From assembly GCA_018136815.1 (NCBI GenBank), contig CM030940.1:1680213-1744212 (forward strand): a stretch of DNA of 64,000 bases. The letters are read 5' to 3'. Source of the stretch: Isochrysis galbana (Eukaryota > Haptophyta > Isochrysidales > Isochrysidaceae). The notes under the pieces were generated by a model. The model did not search any database. It saw only the letters and a program-made list of their open reading frames with translations, and was not told the origin of the DNA. Made by a program: the position numbers and the translations under genes. Positions 10,712 to 20,668 of this stretch are shown in pieces; the first letter of the stretch is position 1, and the number at the start of each line of letters is the position of its first letter.

Positions 10712-11259
10712 CGGAAGAGGATACGGCTGCGCCTGAGCGCTGCTCCGCCCTATTCGGATGCATGGACGATGCACATGCCCACATCTGTACCCCCTAGCCG
10801 TCGCCGCGGAAGGATTGCCAATGCATGACGGATATCGACTAGAGTCATCTGACTGTTCCGTAAAGTGGTACTTGATACCCATCAAATACCAAAAACAACC
10901 AATGGAGGACGATCACCTAGCAAGCGCTCCTGGCGCCCGTTCCATTTTAATTTTTTTACTATCGCACACTGCGAGAAGTGGAGGGGCAGGGGGAGGCGAG
11001 CTACTCACGAGAAAGTTTACTTTTATGTTTACAGAAATACAGAAACTAAGATAGTGGCAATGCGAGTCGTCGCCACGGACACAAAGAGAAAGAAACACAA
11101 CTTGAGAGTCCAAAACATTGATCACGAAAGGCCCTCCCGGCCCCCGCCGCCTGAACCTGTCGCATTCATCCTAGATGATGCGAGTTCTAGGCTCTTATCT
11201 CCAGGTCCTTCGCCGTGCGACCACACGGTGAAGCTCAGGCACATCTAGGGCGGTAGGTA
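10712..11259. other. Downstream flank, no gene
   Basis: Short open frames only. The sequence is less GC-rich than the gene and probably includes its 3' untranslated region. No repeat was recognised until the target duplication at 11260. Confidence 0.4.
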
Positions 11260-11275
11260 GGGTTCGTCCCTAGCG

Positions 11276-12426
11276 AAAAAACTATTGTTATAGTTTGAAC
11301 TATGGAGCGTGCCGCGACCGCTCCCGAGCCCCAGGCGACCCTCGCCACCGCGCCCCACCTGGGACGCCCCATGCCGCCCGAGGCGGCTCGTCAGAAAGCC
11401 CTCTCAGAGCCCATCCAGCCCATCCAAACCACGCCCGCGCAAGCGCGCGGGGTGGCGAGCACTGGCACCGAACAGGTTGCCCCCATGGCTCTGCGTAGCA
11501 TGCAGGGGGTCTTTGAGACCCCCTCCAACAGTGGGAAACCCTCCCACCCCAAGAGCACCTCATGTGGGAGGGCAGCTCAGCTGCCCTCCCCATGGTGGAA
11601 ACCTCTACCATCAGTGCACCCAACATGGGAGGGCACTTCACAACCATCAATCTCCTACAGAGAGCAACTTGTGCCTCTGTTTTTCAACATGTTGACTCAC
11701 TTCTCGTTTTCACCCCACTCCTGTGGGCCACAAGAACCTACAACTCAGTGCCCTGCCTTGGGCCCTCCTTCAACACTTGACTCCCTCTCCTACTCTCCCT
11801 TCCCTCTAGAACCAACCCAAACAGCACGAACCCCCTCGCCCTCTGTTCAAAGCACCAAAAATTTCAACTCAAGACCCTTGTTGATACACTTCACGTTTTC
11901 ACCCCACTCTTGTGGGCCACAATTACCTTCAACTCAGTGCCCTGCCTTGGGCCCTCTTCCAACACTTCACTCCCTCTCCCACTCCCACTCCCTCTTCCAA
12001 CTACAACTAACCCAAGAAGCACAAACCCCCTTGCCCTCTGTTTCAAGCACCAAAAATTTCGACTCAAGACACAAGACAAGAGGGAGGACATGTCTTGAGG
12101 CGGCGTCGCTGCCCATGCCTAGCGCAAGGGTATAGCGCCCCCACTCAGACATCTCCTTCCCCACAGCTCCTCTCTGAGGAGTTGCTCCTCTCCCTCCCAT
12201 TAGGCCCCCTTGCCTGCGAGACCAGAACAGGATCTTGGCGTAGGGGGCTGTCTGAGTGTGGAGGGAGGGGCGCTCTGGCTAGCGCAGGTAGAAAGCTAGT
12301 GAAGAGCTGGGTGGCATAAGGGGGGAAGGGTGCTTGCGCTTGCCGCGGCAGGGTGTCCTGTCTTGAGTGAGCGCTAGTCCCGTTCCTTTGCCGCGCCGCG
12401 ACCCATAAAAATTTGTTAAAAATTTA
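11276..12426 (+). mobile_element. 1.15 kb non-LTR-like element, copy B
   Basis: This copy is flanked by a perfect 16-bp target duplication GGGTTCGTCCCTAGCG (11260-11275 and 12427-12442), different from that of copy A. It has the near-palindrome AACTATTGTTATAGTTT (11280-11296), an ATG at 11302 (MERAATAPEP), the same two internal tandem units (about 11690-11880 and 11880-12070) and an AT-rich 3' tail ending AAAATTTGTTAAAAATTTA. A small insertion (CACAAGACAAGAGGG region, about 12067-12090) shifts the frame relative to copy A, so the first ORF ends at 12135. The two copies are otherwise nearly identical, which implies recent mobilisation of both. Confidence 0.85.
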
Positions 12427-12442
12427 GGGTTCGTCCCTAGCG

Positions 12443-13247
12443 GCCTAGAATTCGGGTTCTCGTTTCGTTCCTTCTAGCCTGTTTGCTGTTTGTTCTTGAC
12501 CCGCAAAGGAGCCAGGTCGCCTGTCGCTTGTTGTGCGCTTGTCTCAGGCTCTCGGGGTACCTTGAGGAGGCTTGTTTAGCTTCTTGCAAGGCTTGTCGTT
12601 TCTCGTTGGGTTCCGGTTCTTTCTTGTGACTTGCTAGCTTTCGTCGTCTTTCAGGCCTGTTCTTCGTCCGTGCTTCTTTCTTCTCGGTCAAGGTGTTTGG
12701 CGAGCGAGTCGGTTGCTCTATCCATAGTCTATCCACTCGAGATTTGAGGTTTAATTTGCCATCTCCCCTTGGAGATCGATGTAGGTTCACTTCTTAGGTG
12801 AGGGAATCTTTCCCCTTGACCCTTGATGCAAGTTGCATGCAAGCCCATGCAAGCTCTTGGCCCCTTTGGTGTTTCTTCTCCTTGGTTGTTACTCAGGGTT
12901 GCTCGTTAGAAGCGTCTAGAAGGGTCACGCTCAACGGCAAGATTTCCTCGGTCGCAAGGAGATCTCGTTGCGATCTGTATCCGAAGTGATCGCCGCGGTC
13001 GCGCGACATGCGACATGACGCCCCCCTTCGGACTCTCCGCCACGTGGGGAAGATACAAGGGAGACACGCTCCGGCCGCCGCTGCGGAGTCTCTCTCTCTC
13101 GCTCTCTCTCTCCGTCTCTCGCGACGTGTTTGGGTTATCGGTGATTTGGGGTCTCGGTTGCTTGATGTTTTGCTTAGTTTGGGTGAATGATTCTGGTGCT
13201 GTTCGTGAGTCAGTGTAGCCTGTTGTTCTCCGGATCGTTGTCCGTCG
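12443..13247. other. Intergenic, possible LTR-like sequence
   Basis: The sequence is T-rich with CTTGCAAGGCTT and ATGCAAG motifs (about 12570-12595 and 12825-12860) that loosely resemble the Copia LTR near 340-375. A short CT microsatellite lies at 13089-13115. No open frame is convincing. Confidence 0.35.
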
Positions 13248-14048
13248 TTGTTCGCTGCGTCGCTGCACTCTAGCAGCCTAGGCTCCCTCCCTGAGGGAAG
13301 AGTTCTTTGTAGGTCTAGCAATCTCTTACACCCCCAACACTCTAGGGCCGCTAGGAGCGCCTCGCCGCCCCACCGCCCTTCGTTCGCCGTTCGTCCCCCG
13401 TCCAAACACCCAAATGGGGTTGCCCGACCCAGTCCAGAATTTCATTCACCCGACTCCCGGCGGGGAGGAGGGCCAAAGCGCCGCGCTAGCCGCCGGTGCC
13501 GCTCGCGACGGAGTGGCTCAGAGCCCTCCGGCTACGCTCGACTCGACAGGTACGGGCCAAAGGTAGCGCACCTGGGCCGTACCACCCCGGAAATCGACGA
13601 CAAAGGAAGGAAAGAAGCGGGGGAAGACCTCAGTGCCCGGAACCTCTTTACCTGGGCAACCGAGCGCTTCGCTTACAATCAACGCTGCGGCACGGATGAG
13701 GGGGGCGAAGATGATGCTCCCCTAGTTCTCCCACTCAAGAAGAAGAAGTCCGGCTACGCGGCTTTTCTAGCCCGTAAACGTGAACGCCATCGGAACCTTT
13801 TGGAATCCAAACGCCTTCACGCTCGTGCCAAGTCCACCTATCTTGTCAGGTCGCATGCTTCAACTCGGTCCTCAGCGCTTCGGCCCTCCTTCATGGTGGT
13901 TCTCTTACTTTTGTCCCAGCTACCCACCTTTGTTTGTGCGCCGGCAACTTCGGAGGCTTCCCCTGTAGCACTGTCTCACTCACTGTCTGTCATGACCTTC
14001 ATGCTTTTTGTTGCCGCCCTGGCTGCTCCCTGGCAGCCAGTGCGATAA
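13248..14048 (+). CDS. Unrecognised ORF, possibly retroelement gag-like
   Basis: A 266-codon frame. The middle is basic with a KKKKSGYAAFLARKRERHR cluster that could act as a nuclear localisation or nucleic-acid-binding segment. The C-terminus has two hydrophobic stretches (SFMVVLLLLSQLPTF and SVMTFMLFVAALAAP). The segment ACCTGGGCCGTACCACCCCGG with GACAAAGGAAGG near 13570-13610 recurs at about 40660-40700, so part of the ORF lies in repeated DNA. No conserved domain is visible and the first half has poor coding character. It may be a gag remnant or a chance frame. Confidence 0.25.
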   Translation: MFAASLHSSSLGSLPEGRVLCRSSNLLHPQHSRAARSASPPHRPSFAVRPPSKHPNGVARPSPEFHSPDSRRGGGPKRRASRRCRSRRSGSEPSGYARLDRYGPKVAHLGRTTPEIDDKGRKEAGEDLSARNLFTWATERFAYNQRCGTDEGGEDDAPLVLPLKKKKSGYAAFLARKRERHRNLLESKRLHARAKSTYLVRSHASTRSSALRPSFMVVLLLLSQLPTFVCAPATSEASPVALSHSLSVMTFMLFVAALAAPWQPVR

Positions 14049-15064
14049 AAGTAAACGTAGGAGAGGACGGAGGGGCATCCGTAATAGTAACTAAGTTAGT
14101 AGTTAGTAGCAGGACCACACATGTACCACACATGCACATAGAAGAGCCTGGATGGTGGATGGAGGCGTAGCAAGTGCGCGCGGACGAAGCGGGCGGTTGC
14201 GTGCGCGTGTGCTACAGTGGATGCGGGAATTTTTCTTTGCGCGGAGCGACAAGTCTGTGCAAGTTTGAAGTTTGGGTGCCTTTTGGCGACAAGAATGAGA
14301 ATGACAAATTTGTCGTGCAAGTTTGGGCATGTCGGACGACGACAAGTATTGGCCAGGCCCAACTCGTCAGGGGTAATTCAACGCACCGCTCTGGCGAGGG
14401 TCTGCGCGGCCAGGAGGCCAGCAGGCAACTCCTCTCGCCATGCTGAGGCGGTGCCGCGCGTGATGGGCCAGCCCGTCATGCGCAGCACCGTCATTTTGAT
14501 GGCTCGCGGCCAGCCGCGCACTGCAGGCGCGCGAGAGGCTGGCAGCAGATGCTAGCAGGGGCGAGGTGGAGGGCGGAGGCGACGCGGTGCGCCCGCGCAG
14601 AGCTCTGTACGGCATGCCCGGGGGTAATTGTGCCCGGGGGACGCAGGCGCGCGTCGCACAGCGCGACCTCTGGTACTCTTTTGTGGTCGACGTCGATTTC
14701 GCACGAGCGCGAAAACGTTTTTGGGTCTGTGTGTTGAAATAAATGGCGTCGAAAATGTGCATATCTCTCATTAGATTCTGCCGAATATACCCATCACCAA
14801 TAGCATATCCCTAAGATCTCGTCATAAAACCTCAATCTTGACTTGGTGAATTTTCACCCTTCGAAGTTAAAAGCCCTATTTGACCGGCCCCTTAAGAAGG
14901 GGAGAAGGGGAGGAAGTGGTGCGAAAGGAGATAAGGGCAATGGTCAGTGGAGAGGTAGTATGTACCGGGCTCCTAGTAGGTGTTTGGCCCTGAATCTTCA
15001 GGTTTTTTTGAGTCCCAAAGCCATGCGCGAGGCGAGAATATCAAAAGTTTTTTTTTTCATAACG
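14049..15064. other. No gene recognised
   Basis: Small overlapping frames only. A CTTCAGGTTTTTTT motif at about 14998-15009 matches a dispersed repeat described elsewhere in this list. The last bases before 15065 form the 3' flank of the symplekin gene. Confidence 0.4.
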
Positions 15065-18000
15065 CTAGGTGAGGCCAAGTGCCGCCAGGGCTGGGGCCGG
15101 GATCGTATCCCGGTGCGAGTTGGCGTGTTGGAGGAGCTTGGCCTTGGTTGCAGCATCACTCTCCAAGACTGCTTCGAGTCTATCCTTGGGCATCGCGAGA
15201 TAGATGCGTGCCGAGGCGGGCATCGCCATCTGGCAGCATTTGACGAAACCGGCCCAAAGCTTGGGCATTGTCCACACCTGGCGAGCGAGGAGATGGTCTA
15301 GTAGCAGCATCACTGCGTTCACCGCCTTGGGCCAATGTACGAGCGCCTGTATGATCGTGCGCATGGTAAGCAGAGGCAGGGGCTCCAGTCGTACAATGTC
15401 CTCCAGCGCGCCTATGAGCTCCTCCTGCGTGAAGATCGTTCGCTCATTTAGGCAAGCCTGCACCGCATCCATTACCGCCTTGAGCGGTACTTGTTGCGTA
15501 TCCACATCGAGCACGTGGAGCTCCACCATCAGCTGCGCAGGCCGCGTGAGCGGCGGCTCGGCATGAAGCAGCTGTGCTAGGGCTTCCCGCATGTCGGCAG
15601 TCGGCAGCCGGAGCAGGGCGGGGAGCACTGCGCCGAGTTGGTGTTCGAGCACAAAGGGCAGTAGCGGCACTAGATAGGTGCTCGAGTGCGAGCCAGCAGT
15701 AACAAGCTCGATTACCCCCTCGACGAGAGTCGTCGGCACTGACCCGCCCTCGGCAGCCGCGCGGTCGGCCAGCATCTGCAGCACGAGCAGCAGGAGCGGC
15801 GAGGCACCTGGCTCCGTCGCGTCCGTTACCGGACCACCTGCCGCCTCGTTCCGCAGCTGCTTCAAGAGCACCTCGGAGACAGGCTCGATGGGTAGTTGCA
15901 GCAAGAGGCCCGGCAGCTGTCGCTGCACCGCCGCCGCCGCCTCGGGAGTCGCGTCGGCGAGGCCCGTGAGAAGCGGCTCAAGCATCTGCGGCGATCGTGC
16001 GCACACGGCAAGGTAGATTAACAGTAGCTTGCCCGTCGTCTCCTCATCGGAGGACACTAGTCCCGCCTGCATTTGCTCGGCTGCGTGCCGCCGGATGCGC
16101 CGGGCGACCGCCTCCACATTTGCTGCCTGCGCAACCCCTTCCCCCGCGGCGATGCTCGCGACCAGCCGGACCGCCGGTGCACGCAGCGCTTCGTCGTCAC
16201 TGCTGCAGAGCTCGAGCAGCAGCGACGCACACGGGTCTCGCCAGGCATCGCGCTGCAGAAGCAGGTCGCGCAATGTCGTCAAGCCGAGCATGAGCCTCGG
16301 GTTTGCACCGTACGCGACGTCGGCGCGTAACACATCGAGGAGGCCGGCGGGCAGCCGTGGCAGTAGGAGCAGTAGCTTGGTCCACAATCGGTCATTAGGA
16401 GGCAGCCGCTCATTGTACGTGGCGAGGACAACGTCGAAGAGCTCGTCGTAGCGCTCCACTGAGTGCTCCAGGTACTCGGTGTACGCCCAAGCCAACACGA
16501 GCTCGAGCCGCTCATGTGGCAGCTCGAGCACGTGCTCGATCAACCGCGAGTGGTAGGCGCCAAGCAGCGGCTGCGTGCTCGCAAGGCGCCCGAGGATGGA
16601 ATGAAGCTCGGCGCGCCGGCCTGACGTGCGCAGGAGCCGCTCCGACACGGGTGAGAGGAGCTCGTCCATGAGGCCATCGAGCAGTGGAGGGAGTTCGTTT
16701 GGCTTCACCTCAGGCGGCAAGTGCGGGACCCCGTCTGCCGCCGGGATGGCACCCGTGGACGGCGGCGGAGGAAGTTGCGCCATAGTGGCGATGACAAGCT
16801 CTGCCACCAACTCGGGCGCGAGCTTCCGGAGGATATTGTCGACCGTCGACGACTGCTGCAGCACCGCCCCCCCCTCATGCCGTTTGGCATCGGGGCCTGC
16901 GTTGTCGTCATTGTGTAGCCGCTTAACGCCGCTCGGTCCCGCCACGCCGTCCGCGGAGCCAGCCCCCGGAAGACTCGCTGGGCGGAGCTCTTCGGCTGAG
17001 GGCATTTCCCTGCCCATCTGCCGCAGCACCATTTGCAGTTGGTTCGACGCCCCCGCTGCCACGAGCGAAGAGAAGAGCGAACGCTCCGCCTCTTTCTTGG
17101 ACGTTGCAGCCGCACTGTCTGAGCTGCCCTCCGACACGAGCGCGTCGGGGGACAGTGTGTGCAGCTGCTTGACCAGCGATATCATAGCAGATTTGAGGGC
17201 CTGTTGGACGTTGGCAAGCCCAGCGGCCGGGATCACGATCCGCGCCGCGCTTTCCCCTGGCGCCGGCACCAGGTGTGACTGGCAGCTCGTGAGGGCTTCC
17301 ACAATGGATGGCAGCGTCGCCGGGCGCGAGCGCGCAATCGACAGCGCCAGGGAGTTGGCGGTGACGCATAGCAAGGTCGGCGACGGCGGATCGACTAGCA
17401 GACCGGTGAGGCATCGTAGCGTCTCATGCGCCCATTGCGCGGCCGTCGCACCATCAAATATGGCATGCGACATGATCACGGGCTTTTCGCTTGGCGCAGA
17501 TGCTGGCACGCCCTCTGCGACCACGCCTGACTCGCTCGCGTCCGACTCGCCGGAGGACGGTTCGGGAGTGCAGGCGAGGACAACCGCCTCGCACAGTTTG
17601 ACTGCCTGCGTGCGCACGGTGTCCTTGTGGGCCGCGTTGCTCAGCATACCGATGGCATCGAGCCGGAGCTGGTTGACGCTCTCAGCGAGCGCGCTGTGCT
17701 CATCGGAGAGCGGTAGCTTGTCGGCGGCGAGGAGGCGGAGCGCGGGTCGAAGGAGGGCGGCGGATGTCATGAGACACCTCTTCACCACGACCGCGCTCTC
17801 GTCGTGCAGCATTGCGACGATTGGGGGCAGCAGGCGGCTGAGCGCTTTCGGCGCGAGCGGACCCGCCTCAGCCGCAAACGCGAGGGCGGCACGGCGTACG
17901 TCGGCGTCGGCGTCGGCGAGGAGCTGGAGCAGGTGGTGGATGGTTTGATCCGACGGCTCATCCCCCCCTAGCTCCTCTTGCGCCGCCTCCACCAGCTCGG

Positions 18001-18166
18001 TCCGGCGCGCGGCGTCGGCTTCCGAGAGCGCCGCCGCGAGGCGCGCCATCGCCGCCGAGGCGCGCCGCCCCGAGGAGGGGAAAGAGGGGGCACATACTTT
18101 AATCCTAGTGCTGCGGAGCCCCACTCCCACTCGTGCCACTCCAAGCTCAGTGCCAAGTAGTGCCAA
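15065..18166 (-). CDS. SYMPK: Symplekin/Pta1, mRNA 3'-end processing scaffold
   Basis: This single-exon frame has 1033 residues from the first ATG at 18166. An internal Met at residue 40 (MARLAAALSEADAARR, 18049) is a plausible alternative start because the first 39 residues look like leader. The N-terminal half is a run of HEAT-like helical repeats (HHLLQLLADADADVRRAALAFAAEAG, then LLPPIVAMLHDESAVVVKRCL), as in the symplekin/Pta1 N-terminal domain. A disordered linker at about 400-440 contains KRLHNDDNAGPDAKRH. The C-terminal half matches the symplekin/Pta1 C-terminal domain, with YTEYLEHSVERYDELFDVVL and the signature QVWTMPKLWAGFVKCCQMAMPASA near the end. The protein scaffolds CPSF/CstF-type complexes in the nucleus. 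The length is close to that of animal and plant symplekins. Confidence 0.85.
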   Translation of the reverse strand: MALLGTELGVARVGVGLRSTRIKVCAPSFPSSGRRASAAMARLAAALSEADAARRTELVEAAQEELGGDEPSDQTIHHLLQLLADADADVRRAALAFAAEAGPLAPKALSRLLPPIVAMLHDESAVVVKRCLMTSAALLRPALRLLAADKLPLSDEHSALAESVNQLRLDAIGMLSNAAHKDTVRTQAVKLCEAVVLACTPEPSSGESDASESGVVAEGVPASAPSEKPVIMSHAIFDGATAAQWAHETLRCLTGLLVDPPSPTLLCVTANSLALSIARSRPATLPSIVEALTSCQSHLVPAPGESAARIVIPAAGLANVQQALKSAMISLVKQLHTLSPDALVSEGSSDSAAATSKKEAERSLFSSLVAAGASNQLQMVLRQMGREMPSAEELRPASLPGAGSADGVAGPSGVKRLHNDDNAGPDAKRHEGGAVLQQSSTVDNILRKLAPELVAELVIATMAQLPPPPSTGAIPAADGVPHLPPEVKPNELPPLLDGLMDELLSPVSERLLRTSGRRAELHSILGRLASTQPLLGAYHSRLIEHVLELPHERLELVLAWAYTEYLEHSVERYDELFDVVLATYNERLPPNDRLWTKLLLLLPRLPAGLLDVLRADVAYGANPRLMLGLTTLRDLLLQRDAWRDPCASLLLELCSSDDEALRAPAVRLVASIAAGEGVAQAANVEAVARRIRRHAAEQMQAGLVSSDEETTGKLLLIYLAVCARSPQMLEPLLTGLADATPEAAAAVQRQLPGLLLQLPIEPVSEVLLKQLRNEAAGGPVTDATEPGASPLLLLVLQMLADRAAAEGGSVPTTLVEGVIELVTAGSHSSTYLVPLLPFVLEHQLGAVLPALLRLPTADMREALAQLLHAEPPLTRPAQLMVELHVLDVDTQQVPLKAVMDAVQACLNERTIFTQEELIGALEDIVRLEPLPLLTMRTIIQALVHWPKAVNAVMLLLDHLLARQVWTMPKLWAGFVKCCQMAMPASARIYLAMPKDRLEAVLESDAATKAKLLQHANSHRDTIPAPALAALGLT

Positions 18167-18390
18167 GTGCCAAGGTTCAGAGCATTCAGAGCCAGTGCCA
18201 GTGCTTATATGTACCTCGGTCAGTCCTCAGTCCCTCAGTCCCGCCCGCAGTCAGTGCTCAGTGAGTGCTCTGTCCTGCCAAGGGCGCGGGGCTCCCATTC
18301 CGCCTTCCGGCATCATCCGTAGGTATGTAGGTATTGGTGTTGGTATTGGTATGAATATGATGCCACCCACCCTTGGATACCCAGGTGAAG

Positions 18391-19287
18391 GACCTTGGCC
18401 CCGGCCAGAGTTTCGAGAAACTCGATTCTAAGTTTGGGGGCCACACAGAAACCAACATTTCTGAACGAAATAAATCGAATTTTGGGGGCCGCGGCGCGCG
18501 CCGCGCGGCGCGCGTGGGGTGTTGAGTGGGAGTGGGGCGCGGTGGCGATGGCGCCCGCAGGCCGGTCGCCGGTCGGCCGCCAAGAAGCGGACACGGCAGG
18601 CTGGTGGAAGATGAGGACGAAGGGGGCGATGGCAGCTCTGGTCAGCTCCTACTCCCACCCTCCCCGCGCCCTCAGGATCAGGATGTACTGGAGCTGGATG
18701 CGTCATCTGAGAACGAGACGAACTCCAGCGACGACGGAAGCGGAAGCGACGCCGAGGACCACGAGGGGACGCATAGGGTGTGTTCTCTCTCTTGCGTGTG
18801 ATGTATGGGGAGCAACAATCTGGTGTGTTGTCCGACCACCTGCAAGCAGTGGCAATTGGCCTTGATGAGTCGCTACAAACAACAAACGGACCGTGGGCTG
18901 AGATCGTGCAAGTGTGCCGTGTGCCGTGTGCGGTGTGCTGCTTGCATGTGTGGGTTTTGGGTTGACCACAGAGAGAAAATAATGTGTGAATGTGAACAAT
19001 AAGTGAACAATGACAATGACAATGAACTATTAATGTGAAATGAATCCTCCCCCCATCCCCATCCCTCCATCACCCCTCGTAGGCGATGCAGCGATGCAGC
19101 CATGCAGCGCGTCGGGCGTGTGCCGTGTGCCGTGTGCACGCACGCTCTCGGCGAAGCACAAGTTTCAAATCGAAATTGATCGAAATTTGGGCCAACAAGG
19201 CTCGAAATTTGCTGAAAATTGATCGAAATTTCGAATCGAAATTTGGGTGGGTTTGGATCGAAACTCTGGCCGGGGCCAACAAGGACC
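18391..19287. repeat. Inverted-repeat-bounded segment (about 27-30 bp arms)
   Basis: GGACCTTGGCCCCGGCCAGAGTTTCGA (18390-18416) reappears inverted at about 19258-19287 with a 2-3 bp difference. Both arms adjoin AT-rich sequence with several TCGAAATTT words. The segment between could be a small TIR element or a folded-back retroelement leader. Confidence 0.6.
18526..18775 (+). CDS. Possible acidic exon, function unknown
   Basis: A frame without an ATG start encodes a basic segment (DGARRPVAGRPPRSGHGR, reminiscent of an AT-hook) followed by an acidic Ser/Glu/Asp-rich segment (LDASSENETNSSDDGSGSDAEDHEG). It ends at a possible donor (CATAG|GGTGTG) near 18775. It lies inside the inverted-repeat segment just upstream of a LINE endonuclease fragment. 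It may be the end of a non-LTR ORF1 rather than a host exon. Confidence 0.3.
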
Positions 19288-19415
19288 CATTCGCGTTGCG
19301 ACGTACAACATCAACGGCACCAAGGGCGGCAAGTTAGCCGCCGTGCTATCACAAGCGCGGAAAGCGAAAGTAGACGTCTTGCTCCTACAAGAGCTACACG
19401 CTTACGAGGACGGCT
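19280..19415 (+). mobile_element. Non-LTR retrotransposon endonuclease (APE/EEP) N-terminal fragment
   Basis: The plus frame reads IRVATYNINGTKGGKLAAVLS then KVDVLLLQELHAYED. This is the first part of an AP-endonuclease-type domain, with the N of the YNIN motif and the catalytic E of LLQEL. Homology ends abruptly near 19415, where an opposite-strand gypsy RT begins. Confidence 0.85.
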
Positions 19416-19945
19416 CGCACCTCCGGGCCCATAGGACAGCCGCCATGCTGGTGGAGCATCTGCTCGAAGGAGTCCGTCTCTCTCTCCTCGGGAGTGTTCC
19501 CGAGCCCCGTGGCCCAGATACCCACATCATCGAGATAAGGCATGCAGATCTCCCAAGCGAGCGAGCCGAGGGCGGCGTCCATGACGCGGCACAGGTAAGA
19601 AGGGCCGGATTGAACGCTGAAGGGGAGCACGTTGAACTCGTACTTCCCACAGTGGGTGACAAACGCGGTGATTCCGCAGTCGCTCTCTTTGATAGGGATG
19701 CCCCAGAAGCCCGAGGCCAAGTCCAGGGTGCACAAGAATAGAGAATCCAAGGATCCGCCGCCGGACGAGAGCCGGTCGATAGCCTCCACCGTCCACCGTG
19801 CCACCGTGAGGGGGAGAGGGCTGTCTTCTATCCGTGGCTTCGAGTTAACGTCGCAGCTATACCGCACGGGAACATGGGACTCCCCCGTACACTCACAGCA
19901 CGACACGGTCACTACGGACAAAGAAATACGGAGGGAATTTCGCAA
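19416..19945 (-). mobile_element. Ty3/gypsy reverse transcriptase fragment
   Basis: The minus frame has LDLASGFWGIPI (first catalytic Asp), TAFVTHCGKYEFNVLPF, and PYLDDVGIWATG carrying the YLDD active site. These are gypsy RT motifs A-C in order. Both ends are cut: the downstream end abuts the LINE endonuclease fragment and the upstream end fades near 19945. No protease, RNase H or integrase remains at this locus. Confidence 0.9.
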
Positions 19946-20668
19946 ATACTATGTTTGGTTATACTCCCCCAAAAGCGCCCAGCGCATACCCCAACTAGAG
20001 GCGACTCTAGCCGGGGCGTGAGGGGGGGGGGGGGGGGGACGCCCGTGCCCCCCAAATTTCGATCCCTTTTTTTCATCTTGAGCCGAACCCGAACCCCAAA
20101 TTTTACCCAAAAAACAAAAAATCACAAAAGTCTGGCGTTTGCCAATTCCAATTGCCAACAAACCGCAAACCGTGTCCGCGCAATCAAAATTCATTACGCA
20201 CCCCGCCCGCGGTGTCGGTTTGAAGTTGAGCTGTTTAAGCCCTTTGCGATTTTAGTGTCTTTTGTAATTATTTGGTTACGTTTTGTTGTGGGGGCCCAAG
20301 GCCCAAGGACACTTCGTACACTGCTTACACTTACACTTACACTTACACTTACACTTCCGAAGTGGAAGAGGATCGACAACAGAGGATGGCATGGAGGATG
20401 GAGGATGGCGGTGGTGGAAATTATGAATATTTTCACTGTGTTACGAGGTAACGAGGCCGAGGTGCAGAGGAGAGCAGAGGATTTGGGATGTGGACATGTT
20501 GACGGCGTTCGTTTGTACCGTGTTCACAGCCGTCAGTAGGAGCGTACAACAACACACAATACACATTATGCATGTGGACGAGGGCAGGTGGCAGCCTCTC
20601 TCTAAGGTTAGTCGCCCCCTCTTTCCCCCGCCCCCCCATCCCCACGCCTGCGCCCTTCAAACCGCCCG
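19946..20668. other. Spacer with simple repeats
   Basis: It contains an 18-base G run near 20021-20038 and a (TTACAC)n array at about 20318-20354. No gene is supported. It probably includes the promoter and 5' leader of the gene starting at 20669. Confidence 0.5.

Noticed and set aside
6574..12426. A 5.85 kb transposon with 1.15 kb terminal inverted repeats and the membrane-protein gene as cargo
   Set aside because: Each arm has its own, different 16-bp flanking duplication and an intact 5' box and AT-rich tail, so the arms are separate insertions. The gap between them also makes linkage uncertain.
16626..17948. 440-codon plus-strand ORF opposite symplekin
   Set aside because: It is Ser/Arg/Ala-rich with no domain, and the minus strand encodes the conserved symplekin sequence across the same bases.
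20318..20354. (TTACAC)n array as an interstitial telomere
   Set aside because: The unit is not a known telomere repeat (TTAGGG, TTTAGGG) and the array has only about six units.
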